Both the position numbers and the translations under genes were made by a program. Shown here piece by piece: positions 1-6,686 of a DNA stretch of 9,279 bases. The notes beneath the pieces are model-generated. The model was given only the letters and a program-made list of their open reading frames with translations, was not told where the DNA came from and ran no database searches. Position 1 is the stretch's first letter. Each line of letters opens with the position of its first letter. The stretch is from Candidatus Proendomicrobium guianensium. Lineage in GTDB: Bacteria > Elusimicrobiota > Endomicrobiia > Endomicrobiales > Endomicrobiaceae. The DNA is taken from contig WQVR01000021.1 in the NCBI GenBank assembly GCA_009785775.1, forward strand, positions 1-9,279. The letters are read 5' to 3'.

Positions 1-2
1 AA

Positions 3-17
3 ACAGGCTTTGCCTGT
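3..17 (+). repeat. Inverted repeat in spacer before rplB
   Basis: The sequence ACAGGC-TTT-GCCTGT is a perfect dyad with 6-bp arms and a 3-nt loop. It sits 14 nt ahead of the L2 ribosome binding site. No U-tract follows, so it is not a typical intrinsic terminator. It is the first of a series of similar small dyads found in the longer spacers of this operon. The upstream gene, expected to be L23, lies outside the window. Confidence 0.6.
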
Positions 18-41
18 CCGCCCGATAAATAGGATAAGAAA

Positions 42-878
42 ATGCCAATCAAAAGTTTTAAGCCGTATACCAACCCGCGCCGTCAAATGACGGTAGAAGA
101 CTTTTCAGACATTACCAAAACAGAACCTGAAAAATCGCTTATCAAAATTATCAAAAAATCCGGCGGCAGAAACAATACCGGCAGAATAATGGTGCGCCAC
201 AGAGGCGGCGGCCATAAAAGGTATTACCGCATGATAGATTTTAAACGCAATAAAATCGGCGTAGCCGCCGAGGTTATTGCTATAGAGTACGACCCCAACC
301 GTTCAAGCCGTATAGCGTTACTTCAATACGCAGACGGTGAAAAAAGATATATTATTCAGCCTGTCGGCGTTAAAGTTGGCGACACGCTTATGTCCGGTCC
401 GGATGCCGAGATAAAAGCGGGTAACGCCCTTCCTTTAGCAAATATGCCGGTAGGTACTTTCATTCACAACATAGAACTTATCCCCGGAAAAGGCGCCCAA
501 ATGGTGCGCTCGGCAGGCGCTCAGGCGCAATTGCTTGCGCGTGAAGATGTGTACGCGCATTTAAGAATGCCCTCGGGAGAAATAAGGCTGGTGTCTGTGA
601 GATGTTATGCTACCGTGGGTCAAGTAGGCAATATTGAACACGAAAATATTACGATAGGCTCGGCAGGAAGAGCCCGCCGTATGGGTATTAAACCCACCGT
701 GCGCGGCACTGCCATGAACGCTACAGACCATCCTCACGGAGGCGGCCGCGGTAAATCTAAGGGTAACAATCAACCAAGATCCCCTTGGAACCAACCCGCA
801 AAAGGGTTTAAAACCCGTAGCCCCAAAGTTTGGGATTGGACAATTATAAGCCATCGTAATAAATCTAAAAAAGCATAA
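42..878 (+). CDS. rplB: 50S ribosomal protein L2
   Basis: L2 is a primary 23S rRNA-binding protein near the peptidyl-transferase centre and is needed for subunit association. The 278-residue product has the usual family length. It shows the GGGHKRYYR stretch (about residues 55-62) and the conserved ATDHPHGGG loop, with H230 matching the functionally important histidine of the family. The start follows AGGATAAG at 31-38. The last 20 residues ([19 protein letters not shown] region) depart from the more common Lys-rich DKFIVRRR-type tail, which may be a lineage trait. It is the first complete gene in the window, and 85 nt separate it from rpsS. Confidence 0.98.
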   Translation: MPIKSFKPYTNPRRQMTVEDFSDITKTEPEKSLIKIIKKSGGRNNTGRIMVRHRGGGHKRYYRMIDFKRNKIGVAAEVIAIEYDPNRSSRIALLQYADGEKRYIIQPVGVKVGDTLMSGPDAEIKAGNALPLANMPVGTFIHNIELIPGKGAQMVRSAGAQAQLLAREDVYAHLRMPSGEIRLVSVRCYATVGQVGNIEHENITIGSAGRARRMGIKPTVRGTAMNATDHPHGGGRGKSKGNNQPRSPWNQPAKGFKTRSPKVWDWTIISHRNKSKKA

Positions 879-902
879 CGCATAGTAGTTTAGTTATGAC
901 CT

Positions 903-928
903 GGCTAAGTGTGTAATACTGCTTAGCC
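903..928 (+). repeat. Inverted repeat, L2-S19 spacer (first)
   Basis: GGCTAAG at 903-909 pairs perfectly with CTTAGCC at 922-928, giving a 7-bp stem and a 12-nt loop. It lies 25 nt after the rplB stop and is not followed by a T-run, so a terminator is unlikely. A second dyad follows 7 nt later in the same spacer. Confidence 0.6.
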
Positions 929-935
929 GTATGAC

Positions 936-948
936 GCGGTTTAACCGC
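936..948 (+). repeat. Inverted repeat, L2-S19 spacer (second)
   Basis: GCGGTTTAACCGC is a perfect odd palindrome with 6-nt arms around one T; as RNA this would be a 5-bp stem with a UUA loop. It ends two bases before the GAGAGGA ribosome binding site (951-957) of rpsS, so folding could affect how exposed that site is. Confidence 0.6.
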
Positions 949-963
949 CAGAGAGGACACTAA

Positions 964-1248
964 ATGAGTCGTTCAACTAAAAAAGGGCCATTTGTTAACG
1001 AGAAGCTTTTGAAAAAAATGCAAAAACTTAACGAAAAAGGCGAAAAAAAAGTTATAAAAACGTGGGCAAGGGCAAGTGTTGTAACGCCTGAGTTCGTAGG
1101 CCATACAATTGCCATACATAACGGTAAAAAGTTTTTGCCTGTTTTCATTTCAGAGCAAATGGTAGGCCATAAACTCGGCGAATTCGCGCCGACAAGAACT
1201 TTCAAAGGCCACGGCGGCCTGACAAAACAGGAAACGTCGCTTAAATAG
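964..1248 (+). CDS. rpsS: 30S ribosomal protein S19
   Basis: S19 binds 16S rRNA in the head of the small subunit together with S13. The 94-residue product is close to the family norm. It has the N-terminal RSTKKGPFV block and the C-terminal signature [19 protein letters not shown]. The start is supported by GAGAGGA at 951-957, 6 nt ahead of the ATG. It ends in TAG and is followed by a 113-nt spacer before rplV, unusually long for these two neighbours. Confidence 0.98.
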   Translation: MSRSTKKGPFVNEKLLKKMQKLNEKGEKKVIKTWARASVVTPEFVGHTIAIHNGKKFLPVFISEQMVGHKLGEFAPTRTFKGHGGLTKQETSLK

Positions 1249-1313
1249 GGCGTGTTAGTTAGAGGCTTTTGGTTTATCGGGAGTATTACTTTCCGGTAAA
1301 ACAAAGCTTCTTC

Positions 1314-1336
1314 TCAAGCGCCCGTTACGCGCTTGA
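1314..1336 (+). repeat. Inverted repeat, S19-L22 spacer
   Basis: TCAAGCGC (1314-1321) and GCGCTTGA (1329-1336) form a perfect 8-bp stem with a 7-nt loop, among the longest perfect stems in this window. It lies 11 nt before the AGAGGA site of rplV. It is followed by AGTAAAAAC rather than a T-run. A weaker 4-bp dyad (TTAC/GTAA, 1286-1299) lies earlier in the same spacer. Nothing else was seen in 1249-1361. Confidence 0.7.
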
Positions 1337-1361
1337 AGTAAAAACACAGAGGATATAAAAG

Positions 1362-1817
1362 ATGCAAGCACAAGCAACGGCGAAGTTTGTAAGATACGCT
1401 CCCAGAAAAGTTAATCAGGTTTTAAGTTTGATAAGAAATAAAAAAGTTGAGAAAGCTTTTGAAATACTTTCTTTTCTTCCCAAAGGCTCTACTGAACTTG
1501 TAGGCAAGGTTTTAAAGTCTGCCTCGGCTAATGCCGGCAAACTTAAAGATTTGTCTTCAATTAAAGTTAAAGAAGCCTGGGTAGGCCACGGCCCGCGTCT
1601 TAAAAGAATGCGTCCGGGCCCTATGGGGCGCGGAATGCCTTATAAAAGGGAAACTTCGCACTTAACCATAGTTGTAACCAGCGTCGGCGTAGAAGCTGAC
1701 AAAAAGAAAGTGAAATCTAAAACGCCTAAGGCCCCTAAAGCCGCGGCGCCAAAAAAAGCCGCTGAAGTAAAAGCGGCGTCTGCGAAAAAAGCAGAGAATA
1801 CTACGGAAAAAGGGTAA
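1362..1817 (+). CDS. rplV: 50S ribosomal protein L22 with Lys/Ala-rich tail
   Basis: L22 binds 23S rRNA and sends a long beta-hairpin into the nascent peptide exit tunnel. Residues 1-110 form the family domain. The tunnel loop spans about 76-100 ([17 protein letters not shown], then [11 protein letters not shown]). The product is 151 residues against about 110 for many bacterial L22 proteins. The excess is a low-complexity tail of about 40 residues, rich in Lys and Ala, from about residue 112. AGAGGA at 1348-1353 sets the start. The rpsC gene follows after only 8 nt, so the two are probably translationally coupled. Confidence 0.97.
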   Translation: MQAQATAKFVRYAPRKVNQVLSLIRNKKVEKAFEILSFLPKGSTELVGKVLKSASANAGKLKDLSSIKVKEAWVGHGPRLKRMRPGPMGRGMPYKRETSHLTIVVTSVGVEADKKKVKSKTPKAPKAAAPKKAAEVKAASAKKAENTTEKG

Positions 1818-1825
1818 GGCAAAAA

Positions 1826-2533
1826 ATGGGTCATAAAGTACATCCTAAAAGCGTGCGGTTGGGTTATATTAAAGATTGGGAATCTAAATGGTTTAACCTT
1901 AAAGAAATGCCCGACTTTATTGAAGAAGACAGGCGCATAAGGCTTTTCATGAAAAACAAACTTTCCCAAGCTTCTGTGTCTAAAATAGGCATAGAGCGCG
2001 CAGGAAAATATTTAAGAGTTAATATTTATACCGCCCGCCCCGGCATAGTTATCGGCAAAGGCGGCCAGGGCATAGAAAATCTTAAAAAAGATTTAGAAGC
2101 TATGACCTCTCGCAAAACTTTTGTAAACGTTATGGAAATAAAAAAGCCAGAACTCGACGCGCAACTTTGCGCCGAAGGCATAGCTTTCCAGCTTACTAAG
2201 CAGGTAGCGTTCCGCCGCGCTATGAAAAAAACTATAGAGAAATCTATGATTTCAGGCGCGCAGGGAATAAAAGTTATGGTCTCAGGGCGTTTGGGCGGGG
2301 CAGAAATTGCCCGTACCGAATGGCTTAGAGAAGGGCGTATACCCCTGCAAACTTTCCGCGCAGATATAGACTACGGCTTTACCGAAGCTGACACAACAAT
2401 GGGAAAAATCGGCGTGAAAGTTTGGATATTTAAAAAAGAACATTTCAAAAAAACCGCCAAAGAATTGTTGGAAGAAGCAAAGCTTGTAGACGCCGCTAAT
2501 TTAAGCGCAACGCCTAAAGAAGAAAATAAATAA
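1826..2533 (+). CDS. rpsC: 30S ribosomal protein S3
   Basis: S3 sits at the mRNA entry side of the small-subunit head and contributes to mRNA unwinding. The 235-residue product begins MGHKVHP, as expected. It carries a type II KH domain with the GKGG loop at residues 77-80. The FRRAMKK segment (129-135) holds the basic residues linked to helicase activity in E. coli. The C-terminal domain has [10 protein letters not shown] and the ADIDYGF stretch. An AAGG at 1816-1819 overlaps the rplV stop region and serves as the ribosome binding site. The spacer to rplP is 29 nt. Confidence 0.98.
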   Translation: MGHKVHPKSVRLGYIKDWESKWFNLKEMPDFIEEDRRIRLFMKNKLSQASVSKIGIERAGKYLRVNIYTARPGIVIGKGGQGIENLKKDLEAMTSRKTFVNVMEIKKPELDAQLCAEGIAFQLTKQVAFRRAMKKTIEKSMISGAQGIKVMVSGRLGGAEIARTEWLREGRIPLQTFRADIDYGFTEADTTMGKIGVKVWIFKKEHFKKTAKELLEEAKLVDAANLSATPKEENK

Positions 2534-2562
2534 AAGTTATATTTTTTTGAGGAACATAAAAA

Positions 2563-2976
2563 ATGTTAATGCCTAAAAGAGTTAAATATAGAAAAACACA
2601 TCGCGGCAGAATGACAGGCCGCGCCAAAGGCGGAAGCACGCTTGCTTTCGGTAAGTTCGGCTTGCAAGCGCTTGAACCCGCTTGGATTAATTCTAACCAA
2701 ATCGAAGCCAGCCGTATAGCTTTGGCAAGGTATACAAGAAAAGGCGGAAAATTGTGGATACGCATTTTCCCCGATAAGCCCGTAACCAAAAAACCCGCCG
2801 AAGTTAGAATGGGTAAAGGTAAGGGTGACCCCCAATTTTGGGTTGCCGTAGTTAAGCCCGGCAGAGTTATGTTTGAAATAGAAGGCGTGCCTGAAGCAGA
2901 CGCGAGAAAAGCGCTTAGAACCGCAGGACACAAACTGCCTATACTTACAAAAATTTTAGTCAGAGCGGAAATTTAG
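2563..2976 (+). CDS. rplP: 50S ribosomal protein L16
   Basis: L16 binds 23S rRNA near the A site and the entrance for aminoacyl-tRNA. The 137-residue product has the standard length, starts [11 protein letters not shown], and contains [12 protein letters not shown] and [11 protein letters not shown]82 corresponds to the arginine hydroxylated in E. coli L16; whether it is modified here is unknown. The ATG at 2563 is preferred over the ATG at 2569 because GAGGA (2549-2553) is 9 nt from the first and 15 nt from the second. The final G of its TAG stop is also the first base of the next spacer dyad. Confidence 0.97.
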   Translation: MLMPKRVKYRKTHRGRMTGRAKGGSTLAFGKFGLQALEPAWINSNQIEASRIALARYTRKGGKLWIRIFPDKPVTKKPAEVRMGKGKGDPQFWVAVVKPGRVMFEIEGVPEADARKALRTAGHKLPILTKILVRAEI

Positions 2977-2989
2977 TGCCTAAGGGCAC
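2976..2989 (+). repeat. Inverted repeat, L16-L29 spacer
   Basis: GTGCC-TAAG-GGCAC is a perfect 5-bp stem with a 4-nt loop that starts on the last base of the rplP TAG stop codon. A terminating ribosome would cover it. The rest of the 63-nt spacer is AT-rich and ends in AAGGA (3026-3030), the rpmC ribosome binding site. GTAAC at 2991-2995 can also pair with GTTAC at 3020-3024 over a 24-nt loop, which is weak. Confidence 0.55.
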
Positions 2990-3039
2990 CGTAACACATA
3001 AACTGCCGTAAGTAAATAAGTTACCAAGGAAATTTAAAG

Positions 3040-3264
3040 ATGAAACGTAAAAATTTGGAAGATTTAAAAAATATGTCCAGCGCCGAACTTAGCGCGAAAC
3101 TTAACCAGTTTGAAGAGCAAATTTTCAGGCTAAAATTCCGTCATGCTACAGCGCCGGTAAAAAATCCGCTTGAAATTCGCGAACTTCGCAAAAACATAGC
3201 AAGAGTAAAAACTTTATTACAAAAAAACAATAACAATGTAAACACGGGAAGGAAAAATGCTTGA
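3040..3264 (+). CDS. rpmC: 50S ribosomal protein L29
   Basis: L29 is a small two-helix protein next to L23 at the exit of the peptide tunnel, part of the docking area for signal recognition particle and trigger factor. The 74-residue product is charged and helical. It has the family pattern of LEDLKNMSSAEL, then EEQIFRLKFRHAT and NPLEIRELRKNIARVKTLL. The last 12 residues are Asn-rich and slightly longer than the family core. AAGGA at 3026-3030 precedes the ATG by 9 nt. The end overlaps the start of rpsQ by 8 nt, implying coupled translation. Confidence 0.96.
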   Translation: MKRKNLEDLKNMSSAELSAKLNQFEEQIFRLKFRHATAPVKNPLEIRELRKNIARVKTLLQKNNNNVNTGRKNA

Positions 3265-3505
3265 AAGAGGAAAACGCAGAACGCGTACAGGCGTAGTAGT
3301 ATCTGATAAAGCCGCAAAAACAAGAACCGTACAAACAGAACGCACCTATATTCACCCAATGTACGGCAAAGTATTAAAAGAAAAAAACAAATTTGCCGCC
3401 CACGACGAAAACAATGTTTCAAAAACGGGCGATAAAGTAAAAATTATGGAATCGCGCCCCATGTCTAAATCAAAAAGATGGGTTGTGATAGAAGTTATTA
3501 AATAA
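3257..3505 (+). CDS. rpsQ: 30S ribosomal protein S17
   Basis: S17 is a primary 16S rRNA-binding OB-fold protein of the small-subunit body. The 82-residue product has RKRRTGVVVSDKAAKT-like N-terminal strands (here GKRRTRTGVVVSDKAAKTRTV) and the YGKVLKEKNKFAAHDENN segment, followed by GDKVKIMESRPMSKSKRWVV. The ATG lies inside rpmC, with GGGAAGGA at 3246-3253 leaving a short 3-nt gap. A start here gives the expected family length. The overlap with rpmC is 8 nt. Confidence 0.97.
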   Translation: MLERGKRRTRTGVVVSDKAAKTRTVQTERTYIHPMYGKVLKEKNKFAAHDENNVSKTGDKVKIMESRPMSKSKRWVVIEVIK

Positions 3506-3524
3506 GGTAAGCAGTTACTAAAAA

Positions 3525-3537
3525 GAAACGAAGTTTC
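3525..3537 (+). repeat. Inverted repeat, S17-L14 spacer
   Basis: GAAAC-GAA-GTTTC is a perfect 5-bp stem with a 3-nt loop, ending one base before the AGGGG (3539-3543) ribosome binding site of rplN. A second, weaker dyad (GTAA-GCAG-TTAC, 3507-3518) lies just after the rpsQ stop. Short stems of this size occur by chance; support comes mainly from similar dyads in neighbouring spacers. Confidence 0.45.
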
Positions 3538-3550
3538 CAGGGGTTAAAAA

Positions 3551-3919
3551 ATGATTCAAGACAGGTCAATATTAATTGTTGCCGATAACTCCGGCGCAAA
3601 AAAAATACGCTGCTTTAAAGTAATGAAAGGTTTGAAACGCCGTTATGCGCGCATTGGCGATATTATAATGGCTTCCGTGCAAGACGCAATGCCCAACGGC
3701 AATATAAAAAAAGGCGAAGTTGTAAAAGCCGTAATAGTGCGCACCGTTAAAGAAATGAGGCGTCTAGACGGAACTTACATTAAGTTTGACGATAATGCCG
3801 CCGTTATAATTAACGACGAAGGCGAACCTAAAGGCACGCGTATATTCGGGCCTGTGGCGCGCGAACTTAGGGAAAGTAACTACTTAAAAATAATTTCACT
3901 TGCGCCTGAAGTAATATAA
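3551..3919 (+). CDS. rplN: 50S ribosomal protein L14
   Basis: L14 is a conserved beta-barrel protein at the subunit interface. It contacts 16S rRNA and, in bacteria that have it, is the docking site of the silencing factor RsfS. The product is exactly 122 residues, the canonical family length. It shows [15 protein letters not shown] near the N-terminus and [13 protein letters not shown] near the C-terminus. AGGGG at 3539-3543 is 7 nt from the ATG. The gene is followed by an 82-nt spacer with two dyads before rplX. Confidence 0.98.
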   Translation: MIQDRSILIVADNSGAKKIRCFKVMKGLKRRYARIGDIIMASVQDAMPNGNIKKGEVVKAVIVRTVKEMRRLDGTYIKFDDNAAVIINDEGEPKGTRIFGPVARELRESNYLKIISLAPEVI

Positions 3920-3928
3920 AGTAAAAGC

Positions 3929-3954
3929 GGTGCTCCCTAAAATAATGGGGCGCC
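3929..3954 (+). repeat. Inverted repeat, L14-L24 spacer (first)
   Basis: GGTGCTCC (3929-3936) pairs with GGGGCGCC (3947-3954) in an 8-bp stem containing two G-U pairs and a 10-nt A/T-rich loop. It is followed by TTTCT, which makes it the most terminator-like of the spacer dyads. The T-run is short and essential genes follow directly, so at most it would attenuate transcription. Confidence 0.5.
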
Positions 3955-3967
3955 TTTCTAAAACAGA

Positions 3968-3982
3968 GGGGGAATATCCCCC
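3968..3982 (+). repeat. Inverted repeat, L14-L24 spacer (second)
   Basis: GGGGGA-ATA-TCCCCC is a perfect 6-bp stem, five G-C pairs and one A-T, with a 3-nt loop. It closely resembles the dyad in the L5-S14 spacer (GGGGA-TAA-TCCCC). It lies 7 nt before the AGGAT (3990-3994) ribosome binding site of rplX. No T-run follows. Confidence 0.65.
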
Positions 3983-4001
3983 AAAAAACAGGATTATAAA
4001 A

Positions 4002-4325
4002 ATGCTTAACATTAAGAAAAAAGATAAAGTGGTAGTTTTGTCGGGCAAAGAGAAAGGCAAAAAAGGCGAAGTTGTAAGCGTTATTGCTGCCACGGAAAAA
4101 AGCGAAGCAAAGGTTTTGGTAGGCAAAGTTAATTTTGTAAAACGCCACACCAAACCCACCCAGCGCGACGCCGGCGGCATAAAAGAAAAAGAAGCGCCGC
4201 TTGCCATAGGAAAAGTTATGCTTGTTTGCCCTAAGTGCGACCGCCCCAACCGCCCCAAATTTGATAAACTTACAGACGGTAAAAAAATAAGAATCTGCCG
4301 TAAATGCGGCGAGATGATAGTATAG
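4002..4325 (+). CDS. rplX: 50S ribosomal protein L24, CxxC type
   Basis: L24 is an assembly-initiator protein that binds the 5' domain of 23S rRNA. A KOW motif lies at the N-terminus (KKDKVVVLSGKEKGKKGEV, residues 6-24). The C-terminal half has two CxxC pairs, C76/C79 (CPKC) and C99/C102 (CRKC), a likely zinc-binding form seen in part of the family. The reading frame is open upstream to a GTG at 3930, but that extension would run through both spacer dyads, lacks a ribosome binding site and adds 24 residues unlike L24. The ATG at 4002, 7 nt after AGGAT, gives a normal 107 residues. Confidence 0.96.
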   Translation: MLNIKKKDKVVVLSGKEKGKKGEVVSVIAATEKSEAKVLVGKVNFVKRHTKPTQRDAGGIKEKEAPLAIGKVMLVCPKCDRPNRPKFDKLTDGKKIRICRKCGEMIV

Positions 4326-4342
4326 GATAAGGGACAATAAAA

Positions 4343-4900
4343 ATGAACCAACCGCGTTTAAAAGAAATGTACAAAAAGTCGGTAATTGCAGAAATGCAAA
4401 AAGAGTTTAGCTACAAAAATATCCACGAAGTGCCTAAAATGGAAAAAATTGTAGTTAATATCGGGCTTGGCGAAGCAAAAGAAAATATTAAGGTTTTAGA
4501 CATAGCCGCCGCTGAAGTTGCCGCTATTACCGGTCAAAAACCGCTTATATGCCGCGCTAAGCAATCTATATCAAACTTTAAGTTGCGCGAAGGTATGCCC
4601 ATAGGCGTAAAAGTTACCCTTAGGGGTGCGGTAATGTACGAATTTTTTGACAGGCTTATAAACGTTGCTATGCCGCGTATAAGGGATTTTCGCGGTGTGG
4701 AACCTAATTCTTTCGACGGTAAAGGTAACTTTAACCTTGGCCTTAAAGAACAATACATTTTTCCGGAAGTTTCAGTAGAAAAGTCCGACAAAACGCGCGG
4801 CATGAATATTACCATAGTAACTTCAGCCGCTAAAGACGACCACGCAAGAAAATTGTTGGGTTTGATGGGAATGCCCTTTAAAAAAAGAGATAACAAATAA
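4343..4900 (+). CDS. rplE: 50S ribosomal protein L5
   Basis: L5 binds 5S rRNA and helix 84 of 23S rRNA in the central protuberance and contacts P-site tRNA. The 185-residue product has the family length. It has the [14 protein letters not shown] segment, the [33 protein letters not shown] block, and the C-terminal [29 protein letters not shown] at 4329-4334 supports the ATG. The spacer to rplX is only 17 nt and has no dyad. In E. coli S8 represses the spc operon at the start of this gene; I could not identify an S8-like target here. Confidence 0.98.
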   Translation: MNQPRLKEMYKKSVIAEMQKEFSYKNIHEVPKMEKIVVNIGLGEAKENIKVLDIAAAEVAAITGQKPLICRAKQSISNFKLREGMPIGVKVTLRGAVMYEFFDRLINVAMPRIRDFRGVEPNSFDGKGNFNLGLKEQYIFPEVSVEKSDKTRGMNITIVTSAAKDDHARKLLGLMGMPFKKRDNK

Positions 4901-4903
4901 ACA

Positions 4904-4916
4904 GGGGATAATCCCC
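4904..4916 (+). repeat. Inverted repeat, L5-S14 spacer
   Basis: GGGGA-TAA-TCCCC is a perfect 5-bp stem with a 3-nt loop, followed by a further C. It occupies the middle of a 36-nt spacer, three bases after the rplE stop and 6 nt before the AGAGGA site (4923-4928) of rpsN. It resembles the GGGGGA-ATA-TCCCCC dyad upstream of rplX. Confidence 0.6.
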
Positions 4917-4936
4917 CGCAGTAGAGGAATATATTA

Positions 4937-5122
4937 ATGGCTACAACGTCCCAAGAAGCAAAAATGCGCAAGCCCCAAAAATTTGAAACGCGTTTCCGCA
5001 ACAGATGCCGTTTATGCGGAAGACCGCGCGCTTTTTACAGAGATTTCGGTATTTGCAGAATATGCCTTAGAAAACTTGCCCATAACGGCGAGATTCCGGG
5101 GCTTACAAAGTCAAGCTGGTAG
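4937..5122 (+). CDS. rpsN: 30S ribosomal protein S14, zinc (type Z) form
   Basis: S14 binds 16S rRNA in the small-subunit head and is one of the last proteins assembled. At 61 residues it is the short zinc-binding form rather than the roughly 100-residue zinc-free form. The four ligands are visible as C24-x2-C27 and C40-x2-C43 (CRLC and CRIC). The C-terminal [18 protein letters not shown] is the family signature. AGAGGA at 4923-4928 is well placed for the ATG. In many bacteria zinc shortage induces a second S14 without cysteines; no such gene or Zur-like site is visible here. Confidence 0.97.
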   Translation: MATTSQEAKMRKPQKFETRFRNRCRLCGRPRAFYRDFGICRICLRKLAHNGEIPGLTKSSW

Positions 5123-5156
5123 CAGCGTAACGTTGCACCCGATATGCGGTGCGGGT
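5122..5156 (+). repeat. Overlapping alternative inverted repeats after S14
   Basis: Starting on the last base of the rpsN TAG stop, GCAGCG (5122-5127) pairs with CGTTGC (5131-5136) around TAA, with one G-U pair. Next, GCACC (5135-5139) pairs with GGTGC (5148-5152), or alternatively ACCCG (5137-5141) with CGGGT (5152-5156). The last two are mutually exclusive. The stems are short, so a real switch is speculative. Confidence 0.4.
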
Positions 5157-5226
5157 TAGTGTGTGATGTTCATTTGAAATTTATAGCAGGTGTTGTTTGG
5201 TAAGTTTAATGCGAAAACTTTAAATA

Positions 5227-5240
5227 CTGCCGGACAGCAG
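5227..5240 (+). repeat. Weak inverted repeat, S14-S8 spacer
   Basis: CTGC-CGGACA-GCAG is a 4-bp dyad just ahead of the stronger one at 5247. The rest of the 159-nt gap between rpsN and rpsH (about 5157-5226) is AT-rich; I see no convincing small gene, tRNA or promoter in it. Confidence 0.3.
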
Positions 5241-5246
5241 AAAGAA

Positions 5247-5262
5247 CGGAACTCTAGTTCCG
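5247..5262 (+). repeat. Inverted repeat before rpsH
   Basis: CGGAACT-CT-AGTTCCG is a perfect dyad with 7-nt arms; as RNA this would be CGGAAC pairing with GTTCCG around a UCUA loop. It lies 5 nt before the AAGGAAG (5268-5274) ribosome binding site of rpsH. This is one of the clearest dyads in the window. Confidence 0.65.
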
Positions 5263-5281
5263 AAATAAAGGAAGTGTACCA

Positions 5282-5677
5282 ATGGTTACAGACCCGATAG
5301 CAGACATGTTTTCACGCGTTAGAAACGCTAACGCTAAGCTTCACGAAAAAGTAGACATACCGTCTTCAAAAATTAAAGAAGGCATAGCCAAAATCATGAA
5401 AGATGAAGGCTACATAGCTAACTACAAAAATATTGAAGACCACAAACAAGGAATGTTACGCGTTTACCTTAAATACGGCGCAGACGGCAAAAGCGCAATT
5501 AAAGGTTTAAGAAGAGTTTCAAAATCTTCAATACGCGTTTATAAAGGTTATGCCGACATGCCGAAAGTTTTAGGCGGTCTTGGCGTTGCCGTAATATCTA
5601 CGTCTAAAGGCCTTATGACTGGCAAAGCCGCGCAGGAACAAAAACTCGGCGGCGAAGTTTTAGGCTATATCTGGTAA
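5282..5677 (+). CDS. rpsH: 30S ribosomal protein S8
   Basis: S8 is a primary 16S rRNA-binding protein that organises the central domain, and in E. coli it is the translational repressor of the spc operon. The 131-residue product has the usual length. It begins MVTDPIADMFSRVRNA and ends with the RNA-binding region ISTSKGLMTGKAAQEQKLGGEVLGYIW. The ATG is 7 nt after AAGGAAG. A long 159-nt spacer separates it from rpsN, while rplF follows after 33 nt. Confidence 0.98.
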   Translation: MVTDPIADMFSRVRNANAKLHEKVDIPSSKIKEGIAKIMKDEGYIANYKNIEDHKQGMLRVYLKYGADGKSAIKGLRRVSKSSIRVYKGYADMPKVLGGLGVAVISTSKGLMTGKAAQEQKLGGEVLGYIW

Positions 5678-5710
5678 TTTAACACATTAAATAATTTAGA
5701 GGGTTTGAAT

Positions 5711-6274
5711 ATGAGTCGCTTAGGAAAAAGGCCTGTTGGCTTACCTGAAAAAGTAAAAGCGGAATTTAAAAACGGAGTGCTTACGGTTGAAGGCCCCGGC
5801 GGGAAACTGCAACAAGTTATCAACGAAAGAATAAACTTAAAAATAGACGCCAAAGAAGTTTTGGTTGAAAAAACCGGCGAGACAAAACAGCACAATGTGT
5901 TTCAGGGTTTAACGCGCGGGCTTATAATGAACATGGTTGAAGGCGTTACCGCAGGCTTTAAAAAAGAGCTTGAAATGCACGGGCTGGGTTATAAAGCCGT
6001 TTTGGAAGGCAAAAACCTTACCATGAACGTAGGCTACTCGCACACTGTGTCTACAGACGTGCCCGAAGGCATAAAAGTGGCAATAAGCCAAACGTCAGAT
6101 AAAATTCCCGTGCTTACCATAACGGGCATAAATAAAGAACTTGTTGGGGCGTTTAGCGCAAAGCTTCGCGCGTTTAAAAAGCCGGAGCCTTATAAAGGGT
6201 TCGGTATACGTTATGCAGGCGAAAAAATTATCAGAAAAGCCGGTAAGTCTGCGGCAGGCGCAGGTAAAAAATAA
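5711..6274 (+). CDS. rplF: 50S ribosomal protein L6
   Basis: L6 binds 23S rRNA near the sarcin-ricin loop and the GTPase-associated region. The two repeated alpha/beta domains cover about residues 1-82 and 83-170. The signature EPYKGFGIRYAGEKIIRKAGK lies near the C-terminus, followed by a short Ala/Gly/Lys tail (SAAGAGKK). The product is 187 residues against about 177 for many homologues. An in-frame TTG at 5705 would add two residues, but GAGGG (5699-5703) is only 1 nt from it and 7 nt from the ATG at 5711. The ATG start also gives the usual MSRLGKRPV. Confidence 0.97.
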   Translation: MSRLGKRPVGLPEKVKAEFKNGVLTVEGPGGKLQQVINERINLKIDAKEVLVEKTGETKQHNVFQGLTRGLIMNMVEGVTAGFKKELEMHGLGYKAVLEGKNLTMNVGYSHTVSTDVPEGIKVAISQTSDKIPVLTITGINKELVGAFSAKLRAFKKPEPYKGFGIRYAGEKIIRKAGKSAAGAGKK

Positions 6275-6292
6275 TTAGTTTAAAAACATATA

Positions 6293-6305
6293 GTGCTTTA
6301 GGCAC
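6293..6305 (+). repeat. Inverted repeat, L6-L18 spacer
   Basis: GTGCT-TTA-GGCAC forms four Watson-Crick pairs plus one U-G pair around a 3-nt loop. It ends three bases before the GAGGA (6309-6313) ribosome binding site of rplR. It resembles GTGCC-TAAG-GGCAC in the L16-L29 spacer. Confidence 0.45.
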
Positions 6306-6319
6306 ATAGAGGAATTAGT

Positions 6320-6679
6320 ATGAAAAGCCCTAAAAAAAGGTTTGAATTAAGAAAAGAAAGAGTAAGAAATAAAATTTCAGGCACGTCTGAACGCCCAAGG
6401 CTTAGCGTGCACCGCGGGCACAAAAATATTTACGCCCAAGTTATAGACGACGTAAAAGGCATAACGCTTGCCTCAGCCTCAACGCTTTCAAAAGATCTTA
6501 AAGCTGATGTGAAAGTCGGCGACACGGTAGCGGCGGCAAAAAGCGTTGGCGCGCTTATTGCTAAAAATGCTAAAGCCGCAGGCGTAAGCAAAGTTGTTTT
6601 TGACAGAAAAGGTTACGAATATACAGGCAAAGTTAAAGCATTGGCCGACGCTGCGCGTGAGGGCGGCCTAGAGTTTTAA
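6320..6679 (+). CDS. rplR: 50S ribosomal protein L18
   Basis: L18 binds 5S rRNA and, with L5, joins it to the central protuberance. The 119-residue product has the family length. A basic N-terminal arm ([17 protein letters not shown]) leads into [24 protein letters not shown]. The C-terminus is the standard [33 protein letters not shown] at 6309-6313 is correctly spaced for the ATG. A 170-nt gap, the longest in the window, follows before rpsE. Confidence 0.97.
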   Translation: MKSPKKRFELRKERVRNKISGTSERPRLSVHRGHKNIYAQVIDDVKGITLASASTLSKDLKADVKVGDTVAAAKSVGALIAKNAKAAGVSKVVFDRKGYEYTGKVKALADAAREGGLEF

Positions 6680-6686
6680 TTTTTGG

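Noticed and set aside
3929..3959. Intrinsic terminator after rplN
   Set aside because: The stem has two G-U pairs and only three Ts follow before a C. Essential genes continue in the same direction after it, so full termination is unlikely.
3930..4001. N-terminal extension of L24 from a GTG at 3930
   Set aside because: It has no ribosome binding site, runs through two hairpins and adds residues unlike L24. The ATG at 4002 has a well-placed AGGAT and gives the family length.
5157..5226. Small gene or promoter in the S14-S8 spacer
   Set aside because: TTGAAA at 5174 has no good -10 element at the right distance, and no short open frame with a ribosome binding site is evident.
5705..5710. TTG start for L6 at 5705
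   Set aside because: Only 1 nt separates it from GAGGG, while the ATG at 5711 has 7 nt and gives the normal MSRLGKRP start.
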